NCBI RefSeq assembly: GCF_030623445.1 | Contig: NZ_CP130613.1 | Location: 1,302,001-1,366,000, forward strand | Reading direction: 5' to 3' | Source: Pseudogemmatithrix spongiicola | Lineage (GTDB): Bacteria; Gemmatimonadota; Gemmatimonadetes; Gemmatimonadales; Gemmatimonadaceae | Length of the DNA: 64,000 nucleotides | Part shown: in pieces, positions 34,890 through 42,760 of the stretch | How positions within the stretch are numbered: position 1 is the stretch's first letter | Layout: each line of letters begins with the position of its first letter | The notes under the pieces: generated by a model | The model's input: only the letters and a program-made list of their open reading frames with translations | Told to the model about the DNA's origin: nothing | Database searches by the model: none | Position numbers and translations under genes: made by a program

Positions 34890-36788
34890 CTAACGCGGCT
34901 CCTCCACCCGTACCTCCACGCGTGTGGTCACGGGAGGCCCATACGCTGAGGTCACTTCGAGCACGAGCGTTCCGGCGCGTGTGGGGGTCACGAGCACGTC
35001 CATCGTTTCACCAGGCGCGAGCACCTGCTCTGCACTCCGCCTCACCCGCTGTGCCGACGTGTACTCGGCGCCGTCCTTCGCGACAGGGATCCACTGCAGG
35101 ATCGCATCGCCCTCGAGGAGTCTCACGCGTTTGAGTGCGACCGCGCCGATGCTGATGAAGCGGATGCGATGCGTTCTGCCCGCCGTGAGGTCAATCGGAA
35201 CTGGGTTCCTGCGACCGTTAATCATCGACCCAACGGGTGCGCGGATTGAGTCGGCGGTTGAGTCTGCGAGAACGACTACGCGCTCGTTTGCATCGGGCCG
35301 GTGGTCGCGCGCGCGCACAATCATCGCGCCGTAGAGCCCGCCCGTCAGCTGTGCGAGCTCACCAGCGTGAGTGTGGTAGATGAACGTGCCGGCCCGCGGC
35401 GGCGTCATATGCACGACGAACGAGTCGTCGGGGGCAATGATTGGGGCAACGCGAGTCCCGCCTCCGCTCCAGCCCGCGACGCCATCGTAGAAACTCTCAA
35501 GCTCCATCCCGTGCCAGTGGACTGCGGTGGGCTGCCGGCTTCGATTCACAACAGTGATGACCGTCGGCTCATCCTGCTGCAGTTCGAGTGTGGACCCGGG
35601 AAGCTCTACGGAATCACGTGCGGGCTCGCGCTCGTCGCGCTGCAGCACATACGCCAGTGATGGACTCCCGCGGACCGGCGCTGGGCGCTCGGTGACGAAG
35701 AGCCGCAAGCGACGCCGGGGTGTCACCTCAGGTTCCTCCGCCACCGAAGACGGGCGCACGCTAATTGCCGTGACGAGCCCCGCCATCACATCGGTGACCG
35801 TACCGTGGTTCGCGTGCGCGTTCGCCCTCGCAACCTCGCCGAGCCGAAGCGCTTCGTCGATGTGGTTGATGGTGTGGCAGTGGAAGAGCCAATTTCCGGC
35901 GCGTTCGGCCTTCCAATCAACCATCATCGTTCCACCCGCGCCCAGATATTCTGTCACCACCAGACGCGATGTGTCACCAAGTGCGGTGTCAGTGAATGGT
36001 GTGCCGCGCGACTGCACCCGAAAGTAGGTGCCGTGCAGGTGCATCGGATGGACGTGTTGGCTGAGGTTGAGCACGCGCCAACGAATCGAATCGCCTTGAT
36101 TGTACGTGAGGCGTTCTGTGAACGGCCACGATTGACCGTTGATTGCGTAGACCTGTCGCGGGCCGTAGGGCGATGCAGGATTCGCGAGCGAGTCATCCCA
36201 CGCGGTGATGATTAGCAGTCGCTCGCGCGCGTTCGCGACGCCTGGGTCGGTGCCCGCCGGGTCCACGATGAATGCGGCGACAAGCTGTGAGTCGTCGCGA
36301 CGCCCCAGCAACGTCGGCGTGGCGGTCGTGCGCGCGAAATATGCGAAGGTCCCGACACGCTGAGCGACGAATCGCAGCTCCCGCGTCTCGCCCGGGGTAA
36401 GCGACACGGAATCTCGCGGTCCGTCGTGGTCGTGCAGACCGTGCACGGTAGCGCGCTCAGCGAGTGTATTCCGAATCGTGATGCGGAGGTGTGTGCCGGC
36501 GGGGACGCGGATCAGAGGGCCAGGCACTGTCGCTGATTCTCCCACTTCTGCAAAGGCCGCGACGTCAACATCGAGCGCGCTCGGTGCATTGGGGCGCCAA
36601 GTCAATCGCCGGAGCTCCAGCGCTAGCGAGTAGTTGTCATCGCGTAGCGTGCCCGCAATCGGACGCTGGTCGTTGCTCGTGAGATCGGCAACATAGGTGC
36701 TTGAATTGCGCGCACCGAGGGTCGACAAGACGACCAACAGGGCGAGGAATGGCGCGTGCGCTCGTGGACGCGGGCTCGGGAGCGTCAT
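34890..36788 (-). CDS. Multicopper oxidase with permuted copper-binding motifs
   Basis: This is a 632-residue secreted oxidase. Signal peptide APFLALLVVLSTLGA is followed by a cupredoxin domain with a degenerate motif (HGLHDHD, later FAYFARTT instead of YHSH). The second domain has HPMHLHG and LFHCHTINH, usually the last copper motifs of laccases. A third domain then has VHWHGME and YHTHAGE, normally the first ones. All four HxH pairs for the trinuclear centre and the Cys-His type 1 ligands are therefore present but in rotated order. A copper oxidase for Cu(I) or organics is inferred. The ATG at 36788 starts the signal; cassette DNA continues to 36884. Confidence 0.82.
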   Translation of the reverse strand: MTLPSPRPRAHAPFLALLVVLSTLGARNSSTYVADLTSNDQRPIAGTLRDDNYSLALELRRLTWRPNAPSALDVDVAAFAEVGESATVPGPLIRVPAGTHLRITIRNTLAERATVHGLHDHDGPRDSVSLTPGETRELRFVAQRVGTFAYFARTTATPTLLGRRDDSQLVAAFIVDPAGTDPGVANARERLLIITAWDDSLANPASPYGPRQVYAINGQSWPFTERLTYNQGDSIRWRVLNLSQHVHPMHLHGTYFRVQSRGTPFTDTALGDTSRLVVTEYLGAGGTMMVDWKAERAGNWLFHCHTINHIDEALRLGEVARANAHANHGTVTDVMAGLVTAISVRPSSVAEEPEVTPRRRLRLFVTERPAPVRGSPSLAYVLQRDEREPARDSVELPGSTLELQQDEPTVITVVNRSRQPTAVHWHGMELESFYDGVAGWSGGGTRVAPIIAPDDSFVVHMTPPRAGTFIYHTHAGELAQLTGGLYGAMIVRARDHRPDANERVVVLADSTADSIRAPVGSMINGRRNPVPIDLTAGRTHRIRFISIGAVALKRVRLLEGDAILQWIPVAKDGAEYTSAQRVRRSAEQVLAPGETMDVLVTPTRAGTLVLEVTSAYGPPVTTRVEVRVEEPR

Positions 36789-36883
36789 GCGACGGTCGAC
36801 ATCGGAGTCGGCGTCATTTGTGATGAAGGTCGGAAGCAGGTACTGGTCGTCAGTCGTGCTCCTGCGTAAGCGGCGTAGGGTCG

Positions 36884-37018
36884 GCATAACGTATGCTTCT
36901 GCTGTGAACGCTCCAATAAGAAGGGTTTGGCGGGGCCGCCGCAACCAGCCTAGGGCATCACGGCGGCCCCGCCAAACCCAGTCCGCACCGCGTTCATCGG
37001 CAGCAAGCGTCGTTATGC
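36884..37018 (-). other. attC site 2 (135 bp)
   Basis: Ends are GCATAAC (36884-36890) and GTTATGC (37012-37018), with the same L-box pairing and one extra base as site 1. A perfect 19-bp inverted repeat in the middle makes a strong hairpin. It follows the Pro-rich protein gene. Confidence 0.82.
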
Positions 37019-37033
37019 CGTGCGCGCGCGACC

Positions 37034-37750
37034 TCACGGGCGCTGTGCCCGCGCCTCGCGGTCACGCCGCTCGGCTTGTTCGCGCACCTCGCGCAACATC
37101 GCCTGCTGCTGGCGGATGCGGGGATCGACGTCGCGCAGCGAGCGGACCGTCACCGGAAGCGGGATGGTGAAGTGGCCGAGGTGGAGTCGCCCCGGCGTAA
37201 GGCCGAAGCGGGCGTCGCCGCTTCCGATGGTCCAATCACTCGCGGCATTCGCAGCGCGCTCCCGCGCGAGGGCCTTGATGAACGCGCGGTCGAGGTGATC
37301 ACGCAGGGGCTGTAGCGAGTCCGATTCGCTGAGCGGCGGCACCGCGAGCCGGGCATCGCGCGACGGCATGAACGGGTTGTCGAACAGGCCGTAGGGCCGC
37401 TCGGCTGCGGGCGACGGCGCTGCAGTCGCGGCTCCGGAGGACGCGGCATCGGCGTCGAGTACGCCCGTCGTGCTCGAATCAACCGTGGATGCACCAACGG
37501 TCCCGCCTCGCGCGCCGCCAGGAGTCGTTGGGTCGCCAGGTCCTGAGTCGCGAGGGCGCACGGTGGGGATGTAGATGAGTCGTGGAGTGGGCTCCGCCGC
37601 GCGAGGGCTGCGTGCGGGCTCGACTGGCGCAGGTGCCGGTTGCCAGAGGACGAGGACAGCCAACGTCGCCTGCACGAGGAGCGCGACGGCTCCGGCGACA
37701 AGCGAGGGCAGGCGGGGGCGCCGGTGGGGACGGAGCGCGCGGAACCTCAT
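37034..37750 (-). CDS. Anchored Pro/Ala-rich protein of unknown function
   Basis: This is a 238-residue protein with an Arg-rich N-terminus, one membrane span (LVAGAVALLVQATLAVLVLW), then a Pro/Ser/Thr-rich linker to about residue 115 and a globular end (DNPFMPSRDARLAVPPLSES to the charged helix REVREQAERRDREARA). The layout recalls TonB or periplasmic-bridge proteins, but no TonB C-terminal motif is visible. It is a complete single-gene integron cassette; attC site 2 begins 15 bases after the stop. Confidence 0.65.
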   Translation of the reverse strand: MRFRALRPHRRPRLPSLVAGAVALLVQATLAVLVLWQPAPAPVEPARSPRAAEPTPRLIYIPTVRPRDSGPGDPTTPGGARGGTVGASTVDSSTTGVLDADAASSGAATAAPSPAAERPYGLFDNPFMPSRDARLAVPPLSESDSLQPLRDHLDRAFIKALARERAANAASDWTIGSGDARFGLTPGRLHLGHFTIPLPVTVRSLRDVDPRIRQQQAMLREVREQAERRDREARAQRP

Positions 37751-37814
37751 CCCCTGTTCGTACCACGGCGCCTGTCAGACGGTTGCCTGCAATACGCGGA
37801 TGCCCGTCGAATCG

Positions 37815-37850
37815 GCATAACGTGTGCTTCTGCTGCGAGGGCTCCAATAG
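37815..37850 (-). other. attC site 3, distal half
   Basis: GCATAAC (37815-37821) and the L box GCTTCTGC begin an attC that is broken at about 37850 by the IS1111-type element. The other half resumes near 39269. Confidence 0.8.
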
Positions 37851-37963
37851 TTGGTATGAAGCGGCGGCTGGACCTCCGCCCATCGCGGGGTGCAAGGTTC
37901 TGCCCCATACCATCTACCGTGCTCACCGTCTCGCGACGGGGCACACTGCGGAGGCCAGCCGCC

Positions 37964-39007
37964 ATGGATATGATAGGGATTGATCTCCACAAGCGCGAGA
38001 GCCAACTCTGCATCCTCGACGCGGAGGGGCACGCGACGGAGCGGCGCATCGTCACGAGCCGTGACCGCTTCACGGCGGTGCTGGGGTCGCGTCCGCCCGC
38101 GCGGATCCTCGTCGAGGCGTCGACCGAGAGCGAATGGGTCGCGTGTCACCTGGAGGCGCTCGGCCACGCGGTGATTGTCGCCGACCCGAACTTCGCGCCG
38201 ATGTACGCCACGCGGAGTCGGCGCGTGAAGACGGACAGGCGCGATGCGCGCACCCTCGCCGACGCGCTCCGGCTCGGCGCCTATCGGCCAGCGCACCGCG
38301 TGTCGGCCGCGCGCCGCCACGTGCGCGCCGAGCTGGCGGTGCGCGAGGCGCTGGTCCGCACGCGCACGCGGTGCATCGCGCTCGCCAAGGCGCTCGTGCG
38401 CCGCGACGGCCTGCGCGTGCCGAGCAGCACGGCCGCGAACTTCGTCGAGCGACTCACGGCGCTCCCCCTCGGGTCGACGCTGGCGGCCGAGCTCGCGCCG
38501 TTGATCGCGGTCCTCGGCCCGCTGAACGTCCAGATCGAGGCCGCGGACGCGCGCATCGCGGCACTGGGGCGCACGGACCCGATCGTGGCGCTGCTGCAGA
38601 CGGCCCCCTCCATCGGGCCGGTGACCTCGAGCGGCCTCGTCGCGATTGCGGATGACGTCGGCCGGTTCCCGTCGGCGCACCAGTTCGAGGCCTTCCTCGG
38701 GCTGGTGCCCGGGGAGCGGAGCTCAGGCGAGAAGCGCCGGGTCGGGCACATCACGAAGGCGGGCAACCGCCGCGCGCGCTATCTCCTGGTCGAGGCGGCG
38801 TGGCGCATCCTCCGCTCGAAGGCGGCCGACACCGCGGTGCTGCGCGCGTGGGCGCAGCGCATCCTGCATCGGCGGGGCAAGAAGATCGCGGCGGTCGCGC
38901 TGGCGCGGCGGCTCGCGGGCATCCTGTATGCGATGTGGCGGGATCAGCGGGCGTATGACGCGGGCCAGCTGCGGATGCCGCCGAGCGAGCCGGTGCACGC
39001 CGCGTAA
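37964..39007 (+). CDS. IS110/IS1111-family DEDD transposase
   Basis: This is a 347-residue recombinase. The N-terminal RuvC-like domain shows IGIDLHKRE (first Asp), LVEAS (Glu) and KTDRRDARTLADAL (Asp pair). The C-terminal Transposase_20 domain has IGPVTSSGLVAIADDVGRF and AFLGLVPGERSSG with the Ser nucleophile region. The motifs are intact. The ATG at 37964 begins MDMIGIDL; upstream in-frame DNA belongs to the element end and attC. IS110-type enzymes are guided by an element-encoded bridge RNA. Confidence 0.92.
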   Translation: MDMIGIDLHKRESQLCILDAEGHATERRIVTSRDRFTAVLGSRPPARILVEASTESEWVACHLEALGHAVIVADPNFAPMYATRSRRVKTDRRDARTLADALRLGAYRPAHRVSAARRHVRAELAVREALVRTRTRCIALAKALVRRDGLRVPSSTAANFVERLTALPLGSTLAAELAPLIAVLGPLNVQIEAADARIAALGRTDPIVALLQTAPSIGPVTSSGLVAIADDVGRFPSAHQFEAFLGLVPGERSSGEKRRVGHITKAGNRRARYLLVEAAWRILRSKAADTAVLRAWAQRILHRRGKKIAAVALARRLAGILYAMWRDQRAYDAGQLRMPPSEPVHAA

Positions 39008-39253
39008 GCACCGCGGGCATGCAGGACCTGCGTAGGATCGAGATGACTGAATCGGGCGTGGTGAGCGCGACGCATTTTATGGCCGCTGGTGAGAGCCGAC
39101 CCATAGTTGGCGCCACCACTCCTTCGCAGACCCCAATGCGCCGAGGCCGCGGGCCTCACGAGTGAGCGCGAACAGAAGGATGAGCAGCACCTCGAGCCGC
39201 GCGGGCACAATCGAGAGTTGCAACAGCGTCAGCACATCTGGGGCTTGACGCGG
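39008..39253 (+). ncRNA. Possible bridge RNA region of the IS1111-type element
   Basis: The 246 bases between the transposase stop and the right subterminal repeat hold no gene. In IS1111-group elements the guide (bridge) RNA is encoded on this side, whereas the upstream flank here is only about 110 bases. Structure and guide loops were not worked out. Confidence 0.35.
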
Positions 39254-39268
39254 GCCGCCGCTTCACAG

Positions 39269-39370
39269 AAAAATGCGGTTGTGGGGCCTCGCAGAACCGT
39301 GCAAAAGATGAAGGCGAGGCCCCACAACCGCCACACTAGCTGCCCTCGTCGGCAGCAAGCGTCGTTAGCG
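39269..39370 (-). other. attC site 3, proximal half
   Basis: This half contains the hairpin arms, the L box with an extra base (GCAGCAAGC) and GTTAGCG (39364-39370). The arms are almost identical to those of attC 4, so the two sites share recent ancestry. It follows the protease gene. Confidence 0.8.
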
Positions 39371-39384
39371 TGCGCGCACCAGTG

Positions 39385-40806
39385 TTAGCGCCTGTCTGCG
39401 CGGAGTCGCCCAACGAAAGCGGCGCCATTCTCGCGCTGATCAGTCCAATCTGCCGTCAACAGCCCGTCACGCACGGAGCCAGTGAGCCTGCTGCCACTGC
39501 TGTCTGAAAGGTCAAAGCGCTCGCCCGCTATGAGCCGACCGGTTGCAAAGAATGCGGTACTCCCACCTGAGGCGTTGTATAGCGCAAGGTCAACGTAAAT
39601 GCTGTCGTTGGCGAACGCGACTGCGAGATCTCCCGTCCATTCCAGGTAGTCTGAGCCTTCGCGGCCGCGCGCACGATACCTAGTGCGAACTGTGGCGCGA
39701 TAGAGACCATCCTCGCTCGAAAGCGGAAGGCGGTAAGGCTCTGCACTGATGACGGAAACGAACTCGCGCTTCTCAAATGTGAATCGACCTTCCGCAAAGA
39801 AGCCGCCGCCCTCAGCCTGGAATCCATCCCAAGTGATGCCGCCTGCGGCAAGGAGTAGATCACCAGCAGAGTTCGACGACCATCGCGTCACGCCAGAAAC
39901 AAATGTCTCACCGACAACCTTGTCCCAGGTTCCTTCTGCCATCGAGAGCAGCCCCACTTCCCTGTTAGCCACAAGGAAGCCAACGCGGTTCATGCGTACC
40001 GCACCATCCGAATCACGGATCTGTTCTGTGAGTGAGTAGGTACCGCCAAACTCGGTTCGCGGCTGCGACGCGCGACGCATAGTCGTCGCGGCACGTGACT
40101 GTGTACTCTGCGTCGCTGGCGAGCCCGCGAAAACCTCGGCGACGGAGCGCTCGGTTGGACCGTCCTCCAGTAAGCCAACTGCGTAGCGAACGGGCACCGC
40201 GAAGTTGAGCTGCTGGCCTTCGGCCAGATACGCTGTCGCTACCGCGAACACACGACCAGTCCCATCCAGTACCGGACCTCCGCTTGATCCGGGAGAAATC
40301 GGTGCCGTAATCTGAATTAGCTCCCGGCCTTCAACGACACGTGCTGCGCTTACAATGCCTTCGGACACGGTATTGGCGAGTCCGAGAGGACTACCAAGAA
40401 CAACCGCCCTCTCACCTGCACGAGGCGTTGTGGTGCGTGGAGGAAGGAAGGGGAGGCCTGCCCCAGGGATCTTGAGCAGTGCGAGATCAAGACTGCTGTC
40501 TGCGTCCAGTACGCGCACCCGGGTGTAGGTCTCGCCGTTCGGCAGAATGACTGCTGCACGCGAAGAGCCAGCTAGCACGTGATGGTTCGTCACGATGACG
40601 CCGTCGGCACGCAAGATGAAGCCAGAGCCTTGGCCGAGGGTGTCGCCGTTCGCGCTAAGTGCGAGAACCACGACAGAAGCAGGAGAGGCACGGCGCGCCA
40701 CCTCGGCTGTCGAGAGCGTCTGCGGAGTGCTGGGTGCGCTTTGGGCTTCGGACAGGAGGGGAGTCGCGAGCGCGAAGAGACACAGTGCGCTTCGAAAAGA
40801 TGTCAT
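39385..40806 (-). CDS. Trypsin-like (S1C/HtrA-type) secreted protease
   Basis: This is a 473-residue exported protein. After a signal peptide (LFALATPLLSEAQS) comes a trypsin-like domain with GSGFILRADGVIVTNHHV (His about 76), SSLDLALLKI (Asp about 107) and APISPGSSGGPVLD (Ser about 175), a complete triad. No PDZ is apparent; the C-terminal 250 residues are beta-rich and unrecognised. It is the sole gene of its cassette. Base composition is lower in GC than the chromosomal genes, consistent with transfer. Confidence 0.85.
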   Translation of the reverse strand: MTSFRSALCLFALATPLLSEAQSAPSTPQTLSTAEVARRASPASVVVLALSANGDTLGQGSGFILRADGVIVTNHHVLAGSSRAAVILPNGETYTRVRVLDADSSLDLALLKIPGAGLPFLPPRTTTPRAGERAVVLGSPLGLANTVSEGIVSAARVVEGRELIQITAPISPGSSGGPVLDGTGRVFAVATAYLAEGQQLNFAVPVRYAVGLLEDGPTERSVAEVFAGSPATQSTQSRAATTMRRASQPRTEFGGTYSLTEQIRDSDGAVRMNRVGFLVANREVGLLSMAEGTWDKVVGETFVSGVTRWSSNSAGDLLLAAGGITWDGFQAEGGGFFAEGRFTFEKREFVSVISAEPYRLPLSSEDGLYRATVRTRYRARGREGSDYLEWTGDLAVAFANDSIYVDLALYNASGGSTAFFATGRLIAGERFDLSDSSGSRLTGSVRDGLLTADWTDQRENGAAFVGRLRADRR

Positions 40807-40838
40807 TGCTAGCTACCCTCCGTCATTTGTCTAGGTCA

Positions 40839-40974
40839 CGCTAACGTTTGCTTCTGCTGCAAGCGCTTTCCATAGAATGCGGTTGTGGGGCCTCGCCAAA
40901 CCATACAGAAGATGAAGGCGAGGCCCCACAACCGCTACCACATCCGCGCTTGTCGGCAGCAAGCTTCGTTATGT
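40839..40974 (-). other. attC site 4 (136 bp, intact)
   Basis: Ends are CGCTAAC (40839-40845) and GTTATGT (40968-40974), with L boxes GCTTCTGC / GCAGCAAGC. A perfect 19-bp inverted repeat forms the variable stem. It follows the HEPN gene and is the best model for the uninterrupted form of site 3. Confidence 0.83.
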
Positions 40975-40987
40975 GGCAGCGCGCAGG

Positions 40988-41458
40988 TCACCTGCTCAAC
41001 TGGTTCTCGATGAACTCCATCACCTCGAGCGCCTTATCGAGATACGTCCGAACCCGGGCCATCGTAATGCCAGAATCGCTACCGTGAGCGATCAAATGCC
41101 GGTTGGCCATAATTGAGTCAATCGCGTCCTTGCGCCCATCCTGGTCGACAAATGCCTCAAGTTCTGACCGCCAGCTCGGCTTAAAGCGTTCGGACGTCTC
41201 GAGGAAGCGCTTAGTCTTTGGGTTCTGAACAGAGCTAAGCATGTGAGTTGCATAGGATGCTACCGGAGCCTGAGCATTGCCCTTCACGAACGCGGAATAA
41301 ACCTCCGCATAGGCGTTCTCGATAAGGCCAGCCATCAGAACGCAGGCGTAGCGAGCCCAGTGAGACTGAAGCTCAACGTTCCCCGCACTCGCCTCGTCTA
41401 CTTTCTTGAGGAGAGCCTTGATTCGCTGGACCTGACGGGTAATCTCCCGGTTCTTCAT
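40988..41458 (-). CDS. HEPN-domain protein (MAE_28990/MAE_18760-like)
   Basis: This is a 156-residue all-helical protein with the HEPN RNase motif RxxxxH as R120-HLIA-H125 and an upstream conserved HWARYACVLMAGLIENAY. HEPN proteins of this type (RiboL-PSP relatives) are predicted metal-independent RNases in toxin or abortive-infection systems. Its start overlaps the stop of the DUF262 gene, so the two are co-translated. The pair is the sole content of the first cassette. The RNase role is from family knowledge. Confidence 0.78.
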   Translation of the reverse strand: MKNREITRQVQRIKALLKKVDEASAGNVELQSHWARYACVLMAGLIENAYAEVYSAFVKGNAQAPVASYATHMLSSVQNPKTKRFLETSERFKPSWRSELEAFVDQDGRKDAIDSIMANRHLIAHGSDSGITMARVRTYLDKALEVMEFIENQLSR

Positions 41459-42570
41459 CAGGTGGCCGCGAAGGCCTTCCGGGCTAGTTCCAGCCTCGTG
41501 GAGACGCTTTGCTCGTCAGATGTGGCGCGAGTGACAGCCTGCATAAACGCGTCACTGGCCATCAGTTCCTGATAGGCCTTGCGGAGTGCGTCTTCCCGCG
41601 GGGCGGGCGAGTGTTGCAGCCTAGCGGCTACTCCGACCATGATGGCATCGCAAAGTGCGGCGTTGAGCGGTTTGCCGATACGGAAGGCGGTCAAGCCCAA
41701 GGACTTCTCAATGAGATCCAGAGTGTCCACCACCAACTGCCGCCATGCATCCAGCGTCTCGGGGGATGGATTGCGGTTCTTCGCCGCAAACTGATTCAGG
41801 AACTCGGTCATTGGCTTCTCGTATGCACTGCTAGCAAAGTGCAAAGCAAAGAAGCGAAGCAAGAGCTCCTCATCCTTCTCTCGCTTGCTTCGGGCTCCAA
41901 AAAGGCGGCGCCACGATGGGAGCTCTGCAAGCGAGTCCAGAAGTTCGATCAATGCGCCGTGATATAGAGCCGAGCGAATCTCCTGGCCAGCGAGACGCCT
42001 GCCGCCGTTGTTGAGGCGCTCGAAGATGTGGTAGATGCTTGTATCGCCATCTTTGGGTGCTTCCTGCTTGATGACGGTCGCGTGGATAATGGCGTTGTCC
42101 AACTTCATCCGATCTCGCTGATCAAGCTCCTTGTACGATAGTCCGTCGAAGGGCTTCTGAACCTTCACCAGCTTGAAGAGCCGATGCGTCTTTGCGTCGG
42201 GCTTCGGATTGAATGAGCCCTCGTAAAAGAACTGAAGCGTCTTCAGACGTTGCTGGCCATCAATGACTAGCATCTTCCCGGTCGACGGCTCCGTTGCCAA
42301 AAAAATGCCTGGCACAGGCAGTCCGAGGAGAAGACTCTCAACAAAGCGAGAGGCTTCCTGCTGGTTCCACATGTACTGTCTTTGAAAGCTCGGAACGAAG
42401 ATGTCGCCGCGCTGAATGCGGCGTACCAGTCCCTCAACGTCGTAGTCGGCACCGTAGCTAGCGATCTGGTAGTCGTCAGGAACGACCGTATCGTCAGTTA
42501 GAGCTTCGTCGACATACAGAGACTTTTCGTCGTCTTCGCTATACTCCGCGTCTGCTGGCTCGCTCATCAA
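41458..42570 (-). CDS. DUF262 (ParB/Srx-fold) protein
   Basis: This is a 370-residue protein. DUF262 begins at about 40 with GLVRRIQRGDIFVPSFQRQYMW and contains the nucleotide-binding motif VIDGQQRLKTL (DGQQR at 104-108). DUF262 occurs in GmrSD-type restriction enzymes and other defence proteins, where it binds or hydrolyses NTP. The HNH-containing DUF1524 half is absent. Here it is paired with a HEPN effector, suggesting a two-gene defence or toxin-antitoxin unit. GC is modest compared with the flanks. Confidence 0.85.
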   Translation of the reverse strand: MMSEPADAEYSEDDEKSLYVDEALTDDTVVPDDYQIASYGADYDVEGLVRRIQRGDIFVPSFQRQYMWNQQEASRFVESLLLGLPVPGIFLATEPSTGKMLVIDGQQRLKTLQFFYEGSFNPKPDAKTHRLFKLVKVQKPFDGLSYKELDQRDRMKLDNAIIHATVIKQEAPKDGDTSIYHIFERLNNGGRRLAGQEIRSALYHGALIELLDSLAELPSWRRLFGARSKREKDEELLLRFFALHFASSAYEKPMTEFLNQFAAKNRNPSPETLDAWRQLVVDTLDLIEKSLGLTAFRIGKPLNAALCDAIMVGVAARLQHSPAPREDALRKAYQELMASDAFMQAVTRATSDEQSVSTRLELARKAFAAT

Positions 42571-42633
42571 GGGTTCCGGACGGGAAGGTGAATCGGGCGC
42601 AAAGGATGCGTATCACCCAAGGTAGCCTGTGTC

Positions 42634-42653
42634 CACATAACGTGGATTATGTG
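42634..42653. other. dif-like/attI-like palindrome at the array's proximal end
   Basis: CACATAA-CGTGGA-TTATGTG is a perfect 7-bp inverted repeat with a 6-base spacer, the geometry of Xer (dif) sites. The minus strand also gives the GTTATGTG expected at a cassette boundary. It could be the array's attI, a degenerate attC or a Xer target. Confidence 0.5.
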
Positions 42654-42760
42654 CGAAAACCGCCCAGCCCTCGCGTATATCCGCAGGGATACTCAGGCCT
42701 TCTTCGCAGCAATAAAACAGTATCCCGCAGCGCTAACCCCTTCGCAAGCACCGCCCTAGC
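42654..42760. other. Short spacer between palindrome and IS481 element
   Basis: About 107 bases with a small hairpin (GGGATACT...AGTATCCC) and a CGCTAAC that may be an attC remnant. There is no gene. If an integrase gene was ever nearby it is not here. Confidence 0.4.

Larger units (their letters stand above)
37851..39268 (+). mobile_element. IS1111/IS110-type element inserted in an attC site
   Basis: A 1.4-kb element carries a DEDD transposase. Perfect 12-bp subterminal inverted repeats TGAAGCGGCGGC (37857-37868) and GCCGCCGCTTCA (39254-39265) sit 6 and about 3 bases inside the ends, the hallmark of the IS1111 group. It splits attC site 3 exactly, as described for the IS1111-attC subgroup. 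Its transposase runs opposite to the cassettes. End positions are within a few bases, judged by comparison with the intact attC 4. Confidence 0.8.
34709..42653 (-). mobile_element. Integron gene-cassette array without integrase (CALIN)
   Basis: Four attC sites alternate with minus-strand cassettes. The attC ends share GCATAAC...GTTATGC or close variants. An unpaired base occurs only in the L box of the half next to each cassette 3' end, which fixes the array orientation as minus strand, matching all cassette genes. Cassettes from proximal to distal: DUF262+HEPN, trypsin-like protease, anchored Pro-rich protein, multicopper oxidase. No intI gene is present; the proximal end is a dif/attI-like palindrome. 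Confidence 0.8.
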
